This document shows positions 1 to 7,244 of a stretch of 12,397 nucleotides of DNA, piece after piece (position 1 is the first letter of the stretch; each line of letters begins with the position of its first letter). Location of the stretch: contig DBGCPK010000016.1 in NCBI GenBank assembly GCA_048359995.1, positions 1 to 12,397 on the forward strand, in the 5' to 3' direction. This DNA is from UBA3210 sp048359995 (GTDB lineage: Bacteria > Bacillota_I > Bacilli_A > RFN20 > CAG-449). The position numbers and the translations under genes are program-made. Below the pieces are notes generated by a model. The model saw nothing but the letters and a program-made list of their open reading frames with translations. It was not told where the DNA came from and ran no database searches.

Positions 1-74
<74 letters not shown>

Positions 75-153
75 TTTGCGTAATCCTTCCAACTTTTCAC
101 ACTCCTTCGAAATGAAAAATCAAAACGGACAAAGGAATAATGAAAGTGCTTAC

Positions 154-182
154 ATTATAATCTTAAAATTGCGACTTGTAAA
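154..182 (-). promoter_or_regulatory. Sigma-A type promoter of the leftward gene
   Basis: On the minus strand, TTTACA (177-182) and TATAAT (154-159) are separated by 17 nt. This is 5/6 and 6/6 to consensus and the best promoter match in the window. The transcript should begin near 147, leaving a leader of about 55-75 nt before the TTG-92 or ATG-74 start. No other leftward start lies between the promoter and those codons. Confidence 0.7.
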
Positions 183-187
183 TCGCA
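170..187. promoter_or_regulatory. Small inverted repeat over the -35 element
   Basis: TGCGA (170-174) and TCGCA (183-187) are perfect 5-bp arms around the -35 hexamer at 177-182. This is a possible operator for a regulator such as the adjacent AraC-type protein. The arms are short, so chance is a real alternative. It also resembles a weak stem loop that could end the AraC transcript, but the stem is too short to call a terminator. Confidence 0.25.
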
Positions 188-267
188 TTAATTCGTCTTT
201 TTTGTGCCAAAAATCGTTTTATCATTTATTTCCCAATCGTATTTTTAACTCCAATCCGAAAAAGAAT

Positions 268-1041
268 TTATTGATTTCTTTTGCAAATTCTATAAAAACT
301 TCTGGGGCTTTTAATTCCGCATAAACGCGCTATTTCCTTTTTAGTGATGCCTCTCATCTTCGGATCGTTCATCATTTGCAATGCCTTTTGCGCTCGAATA
401 TCATTGATGAATACGCGGAGATCGACACCGATATAACGCGATATTTTTTTTGAAAGCAATTTAGGCTCGATGTAGAATTGTTTTGCTAACGAATTCAGCG
501 TTATATCCTCTGCGTAATGGACATAGATGTATTGAATCAATTCTTCGATGAGTTCGTGCGTTTTATTATCGTATCCGCCGGGCATAACTCCATAATAAGA
601 TACGATATCTGACAATATACAGTTGCAAATTCCATATTTCATCAATTCCGGAATATTTGTTTTATTATCAATCAATTTTTTTATCTGTTTATAAAGTACT
701 TTATTATATTCTGTGTCCAGCAACCAACGCGGCAAAAGACTATGTTTATAAAGAGAAATAAAAATGGATAAATACGCGGTCCCAATGTGAAAATAGAATA
801 TCTCCGCTCCTTTTTCAATGATATATTCATGCATTTCCATGCAATTGATTACCGCAAACTGTCCGGGTTTCAAAAGATGGCTTTCCCCCGAAATTATGAC
901 TGTTACTTCTCCGGTTATTACACCGTAAATTTCTACATTTCGATGAAAATGTTTCCCATATCCATCGGAAACATATTGTTCCGCAATAAATCGGGAAGCA
1001 AAGTCTCTTTCCATTTCACGAATCATCTCTTCGTTAGTCAT
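268..1041 (-). CDS. AraC-family transcriptional regulator
   Basis: This is a 257-residue cytoplasmic DNA-binding regulator. The N-terminal half (about residues 25-110) is a cupin-like sensor domain with the HFHRNVEIYGVITGE stretch and a KPGQFAVINCMEMHEY turn, as in AraC-type ligand-binding and dimerisation domains. The C-terminal third carries two helix-turn-helix units, LNSLAKQFYIEPKLLSKKI and TKKEIARLCGIKSPRSFYR. The protein stops soon after the second helix, so the usual GxxPxxYR tail of the family is missing and the end is slightly short. I place the start at ATG 1041 because AGGTGG lies 5 nt upstream. The GTG at 1050 overlaps that ribosome binding site and is less likely. Ligand and targets are unknown; the leftward gene at 1-74 is the nearest candidate target. 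Confidence 0.9.
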   Translation of the reverse strand: MTNEEMIREMERDFASRFIAEQYVSDGYGKHFHRNVEIYGVITGEVTVIISGESHLLKPGQFAVINCMEMHEYIIEKGAEIFYFHIGTAYLSIFISLYKHSLLPRWLLDTEYNKVLYKQIKKLIDNKTNIPELMKYGICNCILSDIVSYYGVMPGGYDNKTHELIEELIQYIYVHYAEDITLNSLAKQFYIEPKLLSKKISRYIGVDLRVFINDIRAQKALQMMNDPKMRGITKKEIARLCGIKSPRSFYRICKRNQ

Positions 1042-1071
1042 ATTTTCCACCTACTATATCCTTTAATTTAA

Positions 1072-1230
1072 CTTTATCATCATCTGTCTAAAATGTCCAC
1101 CGATTCTATAGGAGCCACCTTAGATATGTTACCGATTTAAAAAGAGATTTTTGAGGTGATTCAAGCAAACGGAGATTCATCTTCGACAACATATTTTTAT
1201 CAATCTCAACAATCTAAAAATGATAGATAA
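1072..1230 (+). pseudogene. Possible decayed coding fragment
   Basis: One + frame reads LYHHLSKMSTDSIGATLDML then PI, a TAA at 1138-1140, and then KEIFEVIQANGDSSSTTYFY and QSQQSKNDR before a TAA at 1228-1230. The second half is open for 29 codons and has a protein-like composition. No ribosome binding site precedes the ATG at 1093. It could be the remnant of a C-terminus or chance. I do not recognise a family. Confidence 0.25.
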
Positions 1231-1507
1231 GAGTAATTCAATCTTACTTTTCGGCTCAATCGAATCCTTTTAAGCGAAACGAAAATCCACAGTTTGTTCC
1301 AAAGAAACAACAGAGATGAACAAAATTCAGGGACGATTTCTCCGAATAGAATGGAAGCGTCGTCCATATCATTCATTCTTCGTAAGTCGATTTCCACAAG
1401 TGGCTGATTTTCTCATAAGGTTCATTCTATCAAACAGAGCAAAAAAAGAAAAGCGAAATCAAAAAACAAAAAATTATTACTTTTTAAAATAATTTTTGAT
1501 TTTCATC
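1231..1507. other. Gap with no supported gene
   Basis: This stretch separates the scrap at 1072-1230 from the sigma-operon promoter. Two short minus-strand frames look coding-like, NEPYEKISHLWKSTYEE ending at 1373 and an overlapping frame beginning MNDMDDASILFGEIVPEF at 1376, but neither has a ribosome binding site. The left arm and most of the right arm of an AT-only inverted repeat (1469-1497) lie near its right end. Nothing else is evident. Confidence 0.5.
1469..1497. repeat. 10-bp inverted repeat upstream of the sigma promoter
   Basis: AAAAATTATT (1469-1478) and AATAATTTTT (1488-1497) are perfect complements with a 9-nt loop, just upstream of the extended -10 of the sigma gene. It is made only of A and T, so it could be an UP element, an operator or a leftward terminator-like structure. 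Its function is not shown. Confidence 0.4.
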
Positions 1508-1516
1508 TGTTATATT
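1508..1516 (+). promoter_or_regulatory. Extended -10 promoter of the sigma/anti-sigma operon
   Basis: TGTTATATT is an extended -10 (TG-n-TATATT, 5/6 in the hexamer). No good -35 is present at 16-18 nt, which is tolerated when TGn is present. The start site would be near 1523, about 33 nt before the ATG at 1556. No second, ECF-like autoregulatory promoter was recognised. Confidence 0.45.
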
Positions 1517-1555
1517 GGGTGAGAAGGTCAACGAAGACTTTCCCGAGGTGCACCA

Positions 1556-2074
1556 ATGAAAATCAGCCAAAAAGTTTTGACGGATTTGAAAAACCGTCAG
1601 GAATATGCTTTTGAAATCGTATATCAAGAATACTATCGTCTGGTTTATTACATTTCTTTTCGAATCGTCAAGGACGAAGAACTGGCTAAGGACATCATGC
1701 AGGAAACTTTTCTCGCTCTGATGGAACATATCGAAGATTACAACGAAAGCGGAACTTTAAAGCAGTATTTGACTTCGATCGCCAAGAACAAATCGCTCAA
1801 TGCATGCGCGAAAAGGAAATGGCAGATTCCGCTTGACGAGGCGAGCGAAAGCCGTTTGGTCAGCCAAAGTCCCGCCGATGAGGTGGACACTCTCCTGACG
1901 ATCGGACGAGTCCTCTCTCCGGAAGACGCTGAAATCGTCACTTTGAAAATCCTGTTCTCTTACAATTTCAAGGAAATCGCCGAAGAAATGAATCTAAGTC
2001 TCAATACGATTCAAGGTCGCTACTATAAAGCGATCCGGCAGCTAAAAAAACATTTTGACGGAGGTAAGTTATGA
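1556..2074 (+). CDS. ECF-type RNA polymerase sigma factor
   Basis: This is a 172-residue alternative sigma factor with only regions 2 and 4, the length and layout of the extracytoplasmic-function group. Region 2 is at about residues 18-88, with AKDIMQETFLALMEHI as the -10 recognition and core-binding part and LKQYLTSIAKNKSLN after it. Region 4 is at about 112-165, with the helix-turn-helix YNFKEIAEEMNLSLNTIQGR. The ATG follows GAGGTG by 7 nt. The stop TGA lies within ATGA, the start of the next gene, so the two proteins are translationally coupled, as expected for a sigma and its anti-sigma. It does not look like SigI, which is longer and has a different C-terminal domain. Its regulon cannot be read from this window. 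Confidence 0.92.
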   Translation: MKISQKVLTDLKNRQEYAFEIVYQEYYRLVYYISFRIVKDEELAKDIMQETFLALMEHIEDYNESGTLKQYLTSIAKNKSLNACAKRKWQIPLDEASESRLVSQSPADEVDTLLTIGRVLSPEDAEIVTLKILFSYNFKEIAEEMNLSLNTIQGRYYKAIRQLKKHFDGGKL

Positions 2075-3408
2075 AAAGGACCGAAAAGCAATTCAAAACT
2101 TATATGGAAAAAAATCTGAGATTTCCGGACTGCTACCAAGAGATTGCAGCGAAAGTGAATCTCAGCAAGCGAAAGGAAGAAAAGTTTATGAAAAAGAAAT
2201 CTCTGATCTGTTTATTAAGCGGCACTCTCGCGGCAGCCTGCGCGCTGACCTTGATCTTTTGGCCGAAAAGCAAAGGCGGAGACACCGCCAACGCAATGGT
2301 CAGCATCGACGTCAATCCGAGCGTCGAACTGGTTTTGAACAGAAAGAACAAGGTCATCTCCGTATACGGAAACAACGACGAAGGCAAGATGATCATTCAA
2401 GGCGAAGAATTTGTCGGTAAAACATTGGACGAAGCTCTTGAAATCCTCGTAAAAGTAGAATCGGAAACCGGTTATCTGATCGAAGGAAGCGCGAATATCG
2501 ACAGCAACACGATCAGCATTTCCGTTACCGCGGAGAACAAAAACGTCGCGGATTTAGAGGAAAAAATCGCCTCTTCTTTGAGAAGTATCTGCGAAAAATA
2601 CGACATCGACGAAACCATTGAAAGAGTGGAAAAATACACTCGCGAACAGTTGGAAGAAAAAGCGATGAAATGCGATCCGACGTTAAGCGAAGAAAAGGTG
2701 AAATCCATGACGTATGCACAACTTCTCGACGTGATTTCCCTCTACCATCTGGAAACGGCGGAAATCTATTCTCAGCAACTCGAAGAACTTTACAACAACG
2801 CGAAGAACCACAAAATCGCTTTTACCGAAAAAGAATCTTTCCATCAGGCGATCGAAGAGGCCGATGCAATCTATCAGGTGTTTCTCAAAGGTTATGCGGA
2901 AAGGGTCGACCAATTAAAAGAAGCCTGTTCCTCACTCGATCAAACTCGTTACAGAACTTTGATCGATCCGGAATCGGAGTATCAGAACGCCCGAAGTCAA
3001 ATGATCGAAAAGAAAAACGAAGTCGTTCAACTGAGGAAGCAAATTTCCGAAATCGATGCGGATAGTCCGTCGCTGTCGCTTTTGAAACAGGAATTAGAGG
3101 CAAAGGAACAAGCGCTGACTGCCGCTTTACAAGTATTGACGAATTACGAGACGAAGGCCAACGAAGTCATCGATACCGCGCAAGCGATTTTAAACGGCGT
3201 GATCGAGTCTTTGGAAACGTTCGAAGCGAATTTACCGAAAGAAATCGCCTCCCTGATCGAAAAGAAAGCAAACGAAACCGAAAAGAGTCTCAATGCCGTC
3301 AAAGATAATTTCTTTGTCGAATTCGAAAAACAGTATCAAGAAGATCTTCTCCGTTTCAAAACCGAAGCGGAAAACCGAAAAGAAAAATTGAAAAAATCTC
3401 TCAACTAA
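2071..3408 (+). CDS. Membrane anti-sigma factor with RsgI-like extracytoplasmic domain and coiled coil
   Basis: This 445-residue protein is the likely anti-sigma partner of the preceding gene. Residues 1-42 are a short charged cytoplasmic part, 44-64 a single membrane helix, about 75-165 an RsgI-like domain beginning MVSIDVNPSVELVLN, and about 225-445 a long Glu/Lys-rich helical region that reads as coiled coil. In RsgI proteins the VNP motif is the site of spontaneous Asn-Pro cleavage needed for signalling; here it is Asn82-Pro83. The cytoplasmic part does not resemble the usual RsgI N-terminal domain that binds SigI, which fits its pairing with an ECF sigma instead. GGAGG lies 6 nt before the ATG inside the sigma gene. 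A second ATG at residue 40, with AAGGAAG upstream, would give a form lacking the cytoplasmic part. The sensed signal is unknown. Confidence 0.85.
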   Translation: MKRTEKQFKTYMEKNLRFPDCYQEIAAKVNLSKRKEEKFMKKKSLICLLSGTLAAACALTLIFWPKSKGGDTANAMVSIDVNPSVELVLNRKNKVISVYGNNDEGKMIIQGEEFVGKTLDEALEILVKVESETGYLIEGSANIDSNTISISVTAENKNVADLEEKIASSLRSICEKYDIDETIERVEKYTREQLEEKAMKCDPTLSEEKVKSMTYAQLLDVISLYHLETAEIYSQQLEELYNNAKNHKIAFTEKESFHQAIEEADAIYQVFLKGYAERVDQLKEACSSLDQTRYRTLIDPESEYQNARSQMIEKKNEVVQLRKQISEIDADSPSLSLLKQELEAKEQALTAALQVLTNYETKANEVIDTAQAILNGVIESLETFEANLPKEIASLIEKKANETEKSLNAVKDNFFVEFEKQYQEDLLRFKTEAENRKEKLKKSLN

Positions 3409-3434
3409 AAACGGATCGGGTGATCCGTTTTTTC
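3407..3434. terminator. Bidirectional intrinsic terminator
   Basis: ACGGATC (3411-3417) pairs with GATCCGT (3422-3428) around a GGGT loop. AAAA on one side and TTTTTT on the other give a U-tract in both directions. It lies between the ends of the convergent anti-sigma and ung genes and can stop transcripts from both. Confidence 0.85.
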
Positions 3435-3438
3435 TTTG

Positions 3439-4092
3439 TTATTTTGTCCAACGAATCGGTTCGATTTGATTCTGAATCAAAAAGCGGTTGGTCTTTGAAA
3501 ACGGTTTTGAACCGAAGAATCCGCCGTAAGCCGATAATGGGGAAGGATGAGGAGATGTGAGCACCAAATGTTTCGGGTTATTCAGCAACCGCGTTTTGGA
3601 AATCGCGTTTCTCCCCCAAAGAATAAACACGATCGGTCTGTCTTGCTCGTTGAGTAAGCGAATGCAGTTATCGGTAAAGATTTCCCAACCGTGATTGGCG
3701 TGCGAATTGGCGATGTGTTCCCGAACGGTCAAAGAAGTGTTCAAAAGAAGAACTCCCTGCCTTGCTAAATAATCCAGATTGCCGTCCTGACGAACTTTGA
3801 CGCCCAGATCGCTTTCCATTTCTTTGTAGATATTCACTAACGAAGGCGGAAGTTGGTCGCACAGGACGCTGAAAGCCAGACCGTGCGCCTGATTGACCTC
3901 GTGGTAGGGATCTTGACCGAGAATGACGACCTTAGTCTGATCCAACGGAGTAATCGAAAGCGCGTGAAAAATTTTCGAATAAGGCGGAAAACAGGTATAC
4001 TTCTCGTACTCCTCCACGACGAACGCTTTTAGATTTCGGTAATACTTTTTCTGCGATTCGAATTCGATAAATTCTTTAAAACTCGTAATCAT
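3439..4092 (-). CDS. ung: Uracil-DNA glycosylase, family 1
   Basis: This enzyme removes uracil from DNA as the first step of base excision repair in the cytoplasm. The 217-residue protein is of normal length and has all family-1 motifs: GQDPYH (Asp61 activates the water), GLAFSV for the uracil pocket, LLLNTSLTV (Asn118), and HPSPLSAYGGFFGSKPFSKTN, with His182 catalytic and Leu186 in the DNA-intercalating loop. I place the start at ATG 4092, preceded by AGAGGAAG. The longer upstream open frame is antisense to nothing useful and overlaps the serpin gene out of frame. The gene has its own promoter inside an inverted repeat (4103-4137) and shares a terminator with the convergent anti-sigma gene. 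Confidence 0.98.
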   Translation of the reverse strand: MITSFKEFIEFESQKKYYRNLKAFVVEEYEKYTCFPPYSKIFHALSITPLDQTKVVILGQDPYHEVNQAHGLAFSVLCDQLPPSLVNIYKEMESDLGVKVRQDGNLDYLARQGVLLLNTSLTVREHIANSHANHGWEIFTDNCIRLLNEQDRPIVFILWGRNAISKTRLLNNPKHLVLTSPHPSPLSAYGGFFGSKPFSKTNRFLIQNQIEPIRWTK

Positions 4093-4102
4093 GCTTCTTC
4101 CT

Positions 4103-4137
4103 CTTTCAACCTCATTATAGCACCCGTCGGTTGAAAG
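4103..4137. promoter_or_regulatory. 9-bp inverted repeat bracketing the ung promoter
   Basis: CTTTCAACC (4103-4111) and GGTTGAAAG (4129-4137) are perfect 9-bp arms separated by 17 nt, and the extended -10 of ung lies between them. The geometry, with arms at the start site and near the -35, suits a dimeric repressor or activator site. It does not match the Gram-positive LexA box. As RNA it could instead form a stem below the serpin gene, but it lacks a U-tract. Confidence 0.5.
4114..4122 (-). promoter_or_regulatory. Extended -10 promoter of ung
   Basis: On the minus strand this reads TGCTATAAT, a perfect extended -10. The -35 at 17 nt is poor (TTCCAC). The start would be near 4107, giving a leader of about 15 nt that carries the ribosome binding site. 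Confidence 0.65.
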
Positions 4138-4145
4138 TGGAATTT

Positions 4146-5480
4146 TTAATTCGCTTGATCGACTTTTCCAATATAAATCGGAAGATCGTTGGAATCGTAA
4201 ATAATGTAAACGAACGGCTGATTCAGCTTGATTTCGATCGTTTCTTCGTCGATTACCGAAGTGCTTTTCATTCCACCCATCGAAAAGGTCAACGATTCGA
4301 TCTTCGTCCCGTCTTCGTCGAAAGAAATCCGATTTTTTTGACGGACGTATTCCAAATAAACGTTGACGTCGTCCGCGTCGACAAACGCGTCGTTCAAACT
4401 CGGATAGTTGTCGTCGAAAACCCGCGTTAATCCCTCCGCTTTCAAGGTCTCCGTAAAATCGCATTGAACTTCCGACGTAAATTTCGGCACGCTCAGATCG
4501 ATGATTTTGCTATACGGAGTCGTTTCCTCGTCCTCACGAAGAAAACGCACATCTTCAATCAGCGAATCGATGTCGTCATCAAGGGATTTCGGAATGAGAT
4601 ATTTAATCTTGGCGCCGTTGGAATACATATCGTAAAAAGAGATATAGTCTCCGTAATCGTATATGTTACCGACGTACGTGTGCTGCATATATGTAACCTG
4701 TTCGTTTTTTTCCGCGCCGTAAAAGAGATCCGTATAATTCATCGAGGCGTTGAAAACGCTGTGCCACCTGTTGGAAAAATAAAGCGTCGTCAGATACATT
4801 AAAGCCGTTTTCTTGTCGATATCCAATTCTTTTTCGTCGATAAAACCGGTCTTTCCCATTTTATTATCCACCCACGAAAGCATATTTTCTATCGCAGTTT
4901 CATTTAAAAAATCCATTTGATACGCTTCGGCGTAACGCGCGGTGAGTTTATCGACGACCGATCCGTTTACCCGATATTTATCAGTAAAGAAAACGCCGTT
5001 GTGCATCTTCATCGATCCATTTTCATTGAGATACCAGTCGGTTCTGTACATCTTGAAGAAGTTCTCATTTCTGATTTCAAAAGGCAACCCCAACAGCGAA
5101 TCGAACTCTGACGTCGCCACCTCATCGGAAGAAGTAAGCGAGATCGTATCTAAATTCGCATAAAGGCTCAAAGGCGAAAAAGAAAAATTGCTTTTCTGCG
5201 GAGAAAGGCGATTGTATATCTTCAAAGCAAAATCGTCTACCGCCGTTCTGTATCGGTCTTCGACCTCTTCTTTCCGATATTCTTCTTCCGGATATTCGAC
5301 TTCATTCAACGGGAGAAACGAAGAGGTCTCGATCGTCTTCCATTCGTCAAGGCTGTATTTTTTTCGGTAATTTTTAAAACTTTCTTCCGTTCTGGAATGA
5401 GAAAGAAGAATCGGAAGCGACACAAGGGCAATTCCACCGATCACGCAAAGCAAGACCGCGGCAACATTTCTCTTTTTCAT
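4146..5480 (-). CDS. Serpin family protein, membrane-anchored or secreted
   Basis: This 444-residue protein has an N-terminal hydrophobic segment (residues 6-27) acting as signal anchor, a charged linker (30-80), and a serpin fold from about residue 80 to the end. Serpin landmarks are NFSFSPLSLYANL (about 98-110), NGVFFTDKY (161-169), LSWVDNKMGKTGFID (201-215), LTTLYFSNRWHSVF and the C-terminal signature IKLNQPFVYIIYD (about 417-429). Inhibitory serpins have small residues at P12-P9 of the reactive-loop hinge. Here, counting from Glu389 as P17, those positions are Ile, Glu, Ser and Leu, and P1-P1' would be Lys405-Ser406. Protease inhibition is therefore uncertain. The start at ATG 5480 follows AAGGAG by 8 nt; upstream in-frame codons lack this. 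The gene is divergent from the beta-propeller gene, with its own promoter. Confidence 0.92.
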   Translation of the reverse strand: MKKRNVAAVLLCVIGGIALVSLPILLSHSRTEESFKNYRKKYSLDEWKTIETSSFLPLNEVEYPEEEYRKEEVEDRYRTAVDDFALKIYNRLSPQKSNFSFSPLSLYANLDTISLTSSDEVATSEFDSLLGLPFEIRNENFFKMYRTDWYLNENGSMKMHNGVFFTDKYRVNGSVVDKLTARYAEAYQMDFLNETAIENMLSWVDNKMGKTGFIDEKELDIDKKTALMYLTTLYFSNRWHSVFNASMNYTDLFYGAEKNEQVTYMQHTYVGNIYDYGDYISFYDMYSNGAKIKYLIPKSLDDDIDSLIEDVRFLREDEETTPYSKIIDLSVPKFTSEVQCDFTETLKAEGLTRVFDDNYPSLNDAFVDADDVNVYLEYVRQKNRISFDEDGTKIESLTFSMGGMKSTSVIDEETIEIKLNQPFVYIIYDSNDLPIYIGKVDQAN

Positions 5481-5501
5481 ATAGATTTCTCCTTTTCCTC
5501 G

Positions 5502-5530
5502 TTTATACAATAAGACAACGCGCAAAGCAA
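5502..5530 (-). promoter_or_regulatory. Promoter of the serpin gene
   Basis: On the minus strand, TTGCTT (5525-5530) and TATAAA (5502-5507) are separated by exactly 17 nt. The -10 is 5/6 and the -35 is 3/6 to consensus. The start would be near 5495, leaving a 15-nt leader that begins just before the AAGGAG site. Confidence 0.5.
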
Positions 5531-5597
5531 CGAAGATGCAAAAAAAAATATTTTATTTGAAAAATTGTGAATACCTCATCGGCGATTTCCGCACAAT

Positions 5598-5612
5598 AAA
5601 ATCGGTGATTTT
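5598..5612 (+). promoter_or_regulatory. Hairpin abutting a start codon
   Basis: AAAATC-GGT-GATTTT is a perfect 6-bp stem with a 3-nt loop ending at the base before the ATG at 5613. The only ribosome-binding-like bases (GGTGA) lie in its loop and stem. It could temper translation, but the stem is AT-rich and weak. Confidence 0.3.
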
Positions 5613-7214
5613 ATGAAAATGAAATGGTTATGTGCAGGATCGGCACTCGCGCTGATACTATGCACGGCTCTCTTTCTTCCGAAAAAAAGTTCCGAAGAAG
5701 CAGGCGTGAAAAAGATTACAGCGCAGCAAGCCGCCGATTTTTTGCGAAAAAACCGAAACGAAAGCGATCTTCCCGTCTTTGATCCGATCGAAGACTCCGA
5801 ATATCAATTCGACGATATCGACGAAGGAGATTTTATTCAACACGACGAACAATATCTTTACATTGTCGACTACGAGCGGTTGAATATCGTCGATATCAAT
5901 TCCAAAGAATGCGTCAACGAGATTCGCTTTGAAGATTTTATGCCTTCCGAAATCATTTTGACTTCGGAATACATCGTCTTGATCGGGATTCGATCCATTG
6001 TCGACGAAATCGAAGTTCTTCCTGGAAGAAAATTTCCCTATTCCAGCAGCGAATGCGGCGTTTTTATCGTTTCCAAATCGGATTTTTCCTTGTTTCGAAG
6101 CGTCTTTTTCGCAGAAAGTTATTATCTTTCCTCTGCGGTTTATCAAGATGCACTCTATCTGGCGTTGTCCGACTACACCATTTTCAATCCGGAAAGCAAA
6201 ACCTTTATTTTTCCGAGTTACCAAGACTCGATCTATCGGGACCAAAAATTGAGCGAAGAAGATCTCTATCTATCCGAAGCCGGCCAAAATGCCTTTTCCA
6301 TTCGTTTGATTGCCAAAATCACGCTGAAAGAAATCCGTCCGATGGAATTCAAAGGAATTCTCGGCGTAGAAGGAATGCCGACATTCTCCGAGAAAAAAAT
6401 TCTGATGTCTTCTCCTCTCTATGAAGAAGAAAACAAAACCGCCATTCACGTCTTTGCGATGGAAACCCTGACTTACGAAGGTTCTATCGTCCTCGACGGA
6501 TATCTGACGAATTCTTATGCCCTGTCTTGCTATGGCGGCTACCTGCGCGCGGCGACTTGCGCTTACGAAAATAACGCCTCTCATAATTATCTTTACAATG
6601 TCTCTTTATCGGATTATACGCTCAAAGCCAAAAGAAGCATCGCTCCAGACGAGAGCATCTATGCGATCCGTTTCGATAAAAATTACTGTTATTTATCGAC
6701 TTTTCTCTATGTCGATCCGCTTTGCATTTACGATTTTTCAGATCCCTCCGAAATCAAAGAAACGAAAGAAGCCGAAGTCGAATTTTCCTGCGACTACTTG
6801 GAATTGACTTCCGATTACCTCTTTGCTTTGGGAACTTCTTACGATGAAGAAATGATCTCCGACGGGCTGGTTCTCGCGTTATTCGACAAAGAAGAACTGA
6901 CGTTAAGCAATGTATTTCAAATCGACGAAAAGTATGCCAATACCGAAGAGCGCTACAATCAAAAGGCTTTGGTTCGAAAAGGAAATACGATTTATTTCCC
7001 GATGTTCGGCGAAAGGGGGCAAAGCGTGCAGATTTTTTCTACCGAAAACCCGATTTATCACAAGAAAACCCTTAACTTTCCGGAAGATTATATTCTGAGA
7101 ATCGTCGTCACGGATCATTATGTTCTCTGCATCAGTTCGACGCAAGTATACTACTATTCGATTCACTCCTATGCTTTCGTCAGTCAACTAGAATATCGGA
7201 AAATCGACGAATAA
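5613..7214 (+). CDS. Secreted beta-propeller domain protein
   Basis: This 533-residue protein has an N-terminal signal peptide (KWLCAGSALALILCTALF) and then a single large domain of the bacterial and archaeal secreted beta-propeller family. Matching stretches are DIDEGDFIQHDEQYLYIVD (about 68-86), GYLTNSYALSCYGGYLRAAT (about 295-314), the DPLCIYDFSDPSE strand (about 367-379) and YNQKALV near residue 450, where family members usually have DHKAF. Beta-propellers bind partners or ligands and this one shows no catalytic motif. The domain spans the whole mature protein, with no extra C-terminal domain. No -35/-10 pair or strong ribosome binding site was found; GGTGA is 4 nt upstream. ATG 5619 is a possible alternative start. 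It is divergent from the serpin gene, and both products act outside the cytoplasm, so a joint surface role is possible but not shown. Confidence 0.85.
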   Translation: MKMKWLCAGSALALILCTALFLPKKSSEEAGVKKITAQQAADFLRKNRNESDLPVFDPIEDSEYQFDDIDEGDFIQHDEQYLYIVDYERLNIVDINSKECVNEIRFEDFMPSEIILTSEYIVLIGIRSIVDEIEVLPGRKFPYSSSECGVFIVSKSDFSLFRSVFFAESYYLSSAVYQDALYLALSDYTIFNPESKTFIFPSYQDSIYRDQKLSEEDLYLSEAGQNAFSIRLIAKITLKEIRPMEFKGILGVEGMPTFSEKKILMSSPLYEEENKTAIHVFAMETLTYEGSIVLDGYLTNSYALSCYGGYLRAATCAYENNASHNYLYNVSLSDYTLKAKRSIAPDESIYAIRFDKNYCYLSTFLYVDPLCIYDFSDPSEIKETKEAEVEFSCDYLELTSDYLFALGTSYDEEMISDGLVLALFDKEELTLSNVFQIDEKYANTEERYNQKALVRKGNTIYFPMFGERGQSVQIFSTENPIYHKKTLNFPEDYILRIVVTDHYVLCISSTQVYYYSIHSYAFVSQLEYRKIDE

Positions 7215-7244
7215 AAGAGTTCTTTTTCCAAACGGAAAGCGTAT

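Noticed and set aside
1081..1140. Terminal repeat of an insertion sequence
   Set aside because: No matching inverted end, target duplication or transposase motif was found nearby.
1206..1397. A minus-strand 63-codon frame
   Set aside because: It has a GTG start with no ribosome binding site and an unlikely composition in its second half.
4093..4464. N-terminal extension of ung
   Set aside because: It overlaps the serpin gene out of frame, and the true ung start has a good ribosome binding site and promoter.
7215..7244. A terminator between the convergent propeller and membrane-protein genes
   Set aside because: The only stem (TTTCC/GGAAA) is 5 bp and lacks a U-tract.
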